Source: CAYMZZ01 sp044463125 (GTDB taxonomy: Bacteria; Bacteroidota; Bacteroidia; Chitinophagales; Chitinophagaceae). Taken from it: DNA of 64,000 nucleotides. The stretch lies in contig JBIQMS010000015.1 of the NCBI GenBank assembly GCA_044463125.1, forward strand, positions 1 to 64,000, written 5' to 3'. Positions 61,403-64,000 of this stretch are shown here, in pieces. The stretch's first letter is position 1. Each line of letters begins with the position of its first letter. The position numbers and the translations under genes are program-made. The notes under the pieces were generated by a model. The model saw only the letters and a program-made list of their open reading frames with translations, ran no database searches and was not told where the DNA came from.

Positions 61403-63982
61403 ATGAACAGAAATCTTAAGCATTGCTTTGTACTTCCCGGTTTGATGCTGCTGTGTTCAGCGCTCTATGCTCAGAAGGATACGATAAAGCAAAAGGGAAA
61501 ATACGAATCACTATTTAAAGGGAAAAAGGTAGAAACAAAGAAAGGTATTATTACCCTGCATAAGATGAGCGGGAAGGTATATTTCGAGTTTCCTGTAAAT
61601 TTATTGGAAAGACACTTTTTACTGGGGTCGGTGGCTGAACAAACCAGCCATACGGAAGAAGTGGCTGCAGGTGAGCAGGCAAAAGACCCGCTGGCGGTGC
61701 ATTTTACACTGACCGATACTACTGTTTTTTTACGCAGGTCCGATTTTTCAGTCCGAAGCCTTGATGCCAATATACAGGAGGCTCTACGTATGAACTATGC
61801 CAGCCCGGTAATAGACGCTTATCCTGTATTGGCTTATAGTCCGGATAGTTCAGCACTGGTATTTGATATTAGCAGGTTATTTTTAAGCGGAAGCCCTAAT
61901 ATGGATCCGTTTATGCCGGTGGGCGGCCTGTCGGGGCGGACCGCTAAGTTTAAACCAGAAGGGACCGTCTTGCACGAAATAATGTCTTTTGAAGACAATA
62001 TCTCTGTATCGGCATACCTAACTTATCTGGTGAATAAGACCTTTTTTGGTTTTTCTGTAGCCGAAAATATGCCGGTGACGGTACTAACAAAAAGGTCGAT
62101 GCTGTTATTACCCGAAAAGCCCGTTGCTCCAAGGTATAATGACCCGAGGATCGGCGTTTTTCCCACGAGGTTTGTACAGTATGATCCCCAACAGGATGCG
62201 GTAAAACAGATCTATTTTGCCAATCGCTGGCGATTGGAGCCGGCTGATCAGGCGGCTACTGCGAAAGCTGCATTGGTGAAGCCAAAAAAGCCCATTGTAT
62301 TTTACCTGGATAATAAATTTCCATCCAGTTGGCTGGAGCCGATCCGTAAAGGCGTACTGGATTGGAATATGGCATTCGAAAAAATAGGCTTTAAAAATGC
62401 TATAGAGGTGCGGATGTATCCTGAGAATGACAGCAGTTTTGATCCGAATAATATCCGTTTCAATTGTATCAAGTACGCACCCAATCTTACACAAAACGCA
62501 ATGGGGCCCAGTTGGGTTGATCCGCGTTCAGGTGAAATACTATATGCATCTGTATATATATACCACGGACTGGTAGATATTTTAAGCGACTGGATGGCTG
62601 TTCAAATGGGAGCTGTTAACCCGTATGTGCTACAAAAAAAGATACCGGAAGAGTTGCTGGCAGAAGCACTACGTTATGTGGCTGCTCATGAAATTGGCCA
62701 TACCCTGGGATTGATGCACAATATGGCCGCCAGTTCCGCTTACCCGGTTGACTCATTGCGTTCTCCGGCTTTTACGCAGCAGTATGGCACCACGCCATCC
62801 ATCATGGACTATGCGCGGTTTAATTTTATTGCTCAGCCGGGCGACCTGGAAAAAGGTGTAAAGATGACACCCCCGCTTTTAGGTGTGTATGATTATTACG
62901 CGATTGATTGGTTATATGCGCCGATATTAAGTGCAGGTTCCCCCGAGGAGGAAGTGGCCATATTGGACAAAAAGATTACCAGCCGTATGCCCGATCCGCT
63001 TTACCGTTATGGAAAGCAGCAACTCTACGGCAATTTAGATCCGAGTGCACTCACAGAAGATCTTGGCGATGATCAGGTAAAAGCTACCAGGTATGCTATG
63101 AATAATCTGCGGCATATCATGATGAATGCTGATAAATGGAAAAAAGAAGGAGACGAGAATTTTGATTTTAGAAATAACCTGGCGTTTTACGTAGTAAATA
63201 TACAATATTACTGGTCCTGGATGCGTGTCGTACACAACCTCGGCGGCTATTACCAGTATGAAAAATATGAGGGCGACCCTTACCCGGCTTATCGTCCGGT
63301 ACCCAAAGCAGTGCAAAAGGAATCGTTGCAGTTTTTATTGCAATCACTGGATAGCCTGGAATGGATGTCATCGCCCGGGGTACAACGTAATATCAGCAAT
63401 TTCCATGGCCAGGCTGATACGTATATCAGGAGAACACTATTCCCTTATCTGGTACGTTTGGTAGCCTTACAGACAGCGTTAGCTGAAGCCAAAAATGAAA
63501 AAGAAGGTTATACAAGAGCAGAAGCGATTGCCGATGTTTTTCAATATGTATGGAACAACTCAAAAAGCAGGATGAACCGTAAGTCTATCCAGGAAATGCA
63601 GGCTTCGCTGGTAGATATTTTAATTGCAGGATCAGAAGTGAAAAAAAGCCCCGTTGCCAATGCCCGGGCTTTTACCGATCTGGAATACTATGAGCAACAG
63701 TTGCTGCTGTTAGATCATATGGCTATTAACCATAGCCCTCAGCATGAAAAGCTTCAGTGCAGCCCTGCTTTATGGTCGGTGTTGGGAACGGCAGCAGGAG
63801 AGGTGAGCGGTTTTGAGTTTCTCCCCAACATTAAAGCTGATGCAGTTAATATCAGTCATATCTATTACCAGTGGCTGCTGGAATGCAAAAGGCGCATCCA
63901 GCAGATGCTTCCACAAAGCAAGGGCGACACGAGCTTACACCTGGAATTCATGCTATTGAAAATAAATAAAGCCATAGAGTAA
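61403..63982 (+). CDS. Zinc-dependent metzincin protease (DUF5117/DUF5118 type), copy 2
   Basis: This 859-residue exported paralogue of the preceding gene has a signal peptide ending near ALYAQ and the same domain order. Shared parts are VAPRYNDPRIGVFPTRF, NAMGPSWVDPRSGEILYASV and the zinc site HEIGHTLGLMH (429-439) with Met-turn segment SIMDYARFNFIAQPGDLEKG. It lacks the long charged region of copy 1. Both have intact catalytic residues, so both are probably active, perhaps on different peptides. The stop lies 18 nt before the window edge, so further genes of the locus may follow. Confidence 0.9.
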   Translation: MNRNLKHCFVLPGLMLLCSALYAQKDTIKQKGKYESLFKGKKVETKKGIITLHKMSGKVYFEFPVNLLERHFLLGSVAEQTSHTEEVAAGEQAKDPLAVHFTLTDTTVFLRRSDFSVRSLDANIQEALRMNYASPVIDAYPVLAYSPDSSALVFDISRLFLSGSPNMDPFMPVGGLSGRTAKFKPEGTVLHEIMSFEDNISVSAYLTYLVNKTFFGFSVAENMPVTVLTKRSMLLLPEKPVAPRYNDPRIGVFPTRFVQYDPQQDAVKQIYFANRWRLEPADQAATAKAALVKPKKPIVFYLDNKFPSSWLEPIRKGVLDWNMAFEKIGFKNAIEVRMYPENDSSFDPNNIRFNCIKYAPNLTQNAMGPSWVDPRSGEILYASVYIYHGLVDILSDWMAVQMGAVNPYVLQKKIPEELLAEALRYVAAHEIGHTLGLMHNMAASSAYPVDSLRSPAFTQQYGTTPSIMDYARFNFIAQPGDLEKGVKMTPPLLGVYDYYAIDWLYAPILSAGSPEEEVAILDKKITSRMPDPLYRYGKQQLYGNLDPSALTEDLGDDQVKATRYAMNNLRHIMMNADKWKKEGDENFDFRNNLAFYVVNIQYYWSWMRVVHNLGGYYQYEKYEGDPYPAYRPVPKAVQKESLQFLLQSLDSLEWMSSPGVQRNISNFHGQADTYIRRTLFPYLVRLVALQTALAEAKNEKEGYTRAEAIADVFQYVWNNSKSRMNRKSIQEMQASLVDILIAGSEVKKSPVANARAFTDLEYYEQQLLLLDHMAINHSPQHEKLQCSPALWSVLGTAAGEVSGFEFLPNIKADAVNISHIYYQWLLECKRRIQQMLPQSKGDTSLHLEFMLLKINKAIE

Positions 63983-64000
63983 AGAAAAATCGTATTGTTT

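Overview
The window looks like a chromosomal segment from a Bacteroidota bacterium, most likely of the Chitinophagaceae (family-level placement is an inference). The evidence is the gene order tuf-trpT-secE-nusG-rplK-rplA-rplJ-rplL-rpoB-rpoC, two SusC/SusD pairs, an ECF sigma/FecR pair, and many promoters of the TTG-N18..23-TAnnTTTG type used by the Bacteroidota housekeeping sigma factor. Several of these sit only 4-5 nt before the start codon, and Shine-Dalgarno sequences are mostly absent.

Layout. 1-15.1 kb: translation/transcription cluster (end of EF-Tu, tRNA-Trp, SecE, NusG, L11, L1, L10, L7/L12, RpoB, RpoC). It is interrupted by a membrane LTA-synthase/sulfatase-like gene between nusG and rplK and by a reverse-strand helix-hairpin-helix protein before rpoB. 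A run of ten Ns inside rpoB is an assembly gap whose arbitrary length creates a false frameshift. 15.2-28.1 kb: ordinary genes (Skp/OmpH-like, APC permease, DUF6498, IspD, an M1 peptidase with a probable C-terminal beta-barrel, polyprenyl-phosphate sugar transferase, Gfo/Idh/MocA oxidoreductase, DUF6265, VOC protein, DUF3365 haem lipoprotein, small Cys membrane protein, thioredoxin). 28.2-43.5 kb: a two-component system divergent from a polysaccharide-utilisation-type locus (SusC, SusD, DUF1735/discoidin lipoprotein, discoidin-HExxH lipoprotein, two GH92 alpha-mannosidases and a BSP-type peptidase). This fits uptake of mannose-rich glycoproteins, with sugar and protein attacked together. 43.5-47.9 kb: a tightly packed six-gene reverse operon for nitric-oxide/iron-sulfur repair (RIC/ScdA with a fused DUF2249 domain, hemerythrin, DUF1858-DUF2249, a haem-copper-oxidase/NnrS-like membrane protein, a DUF59 Fe-S assembly factor, an NsrR-like Rrf2 regulator). 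A 14-bp perfect palindrome overlaps its promoter. 47.9-49.2 kb: a stand-alone degenerate receiver, an orphan HicB and a non-coding stretch with possible gene debris. 49.2-64 kb: ECF sigma, FecR, SusC with an N-terminal STN signalling domain, SusD, DUF4843, a PKD-like lipoprotein and two tandem metzincin proteases, probably a protein/peptide acquisition locus.

The most unusual non-coding signal is a set of intergenic 'word-repeat' inverted repeats. Each is built from its own short word (such as TACGTAATACGT, TTTGAGAATTTGGGAA, CACGATTCACG, AATCTGCG, TTTGCGTCC, AGTTTAAGG). They occur throughout the first 28 kb and I saw none in the last 36 kb. The most elaborate (18426-18731) nests three different words symmetrically, A-B-C...C'-B'-A', between two divergent genes.
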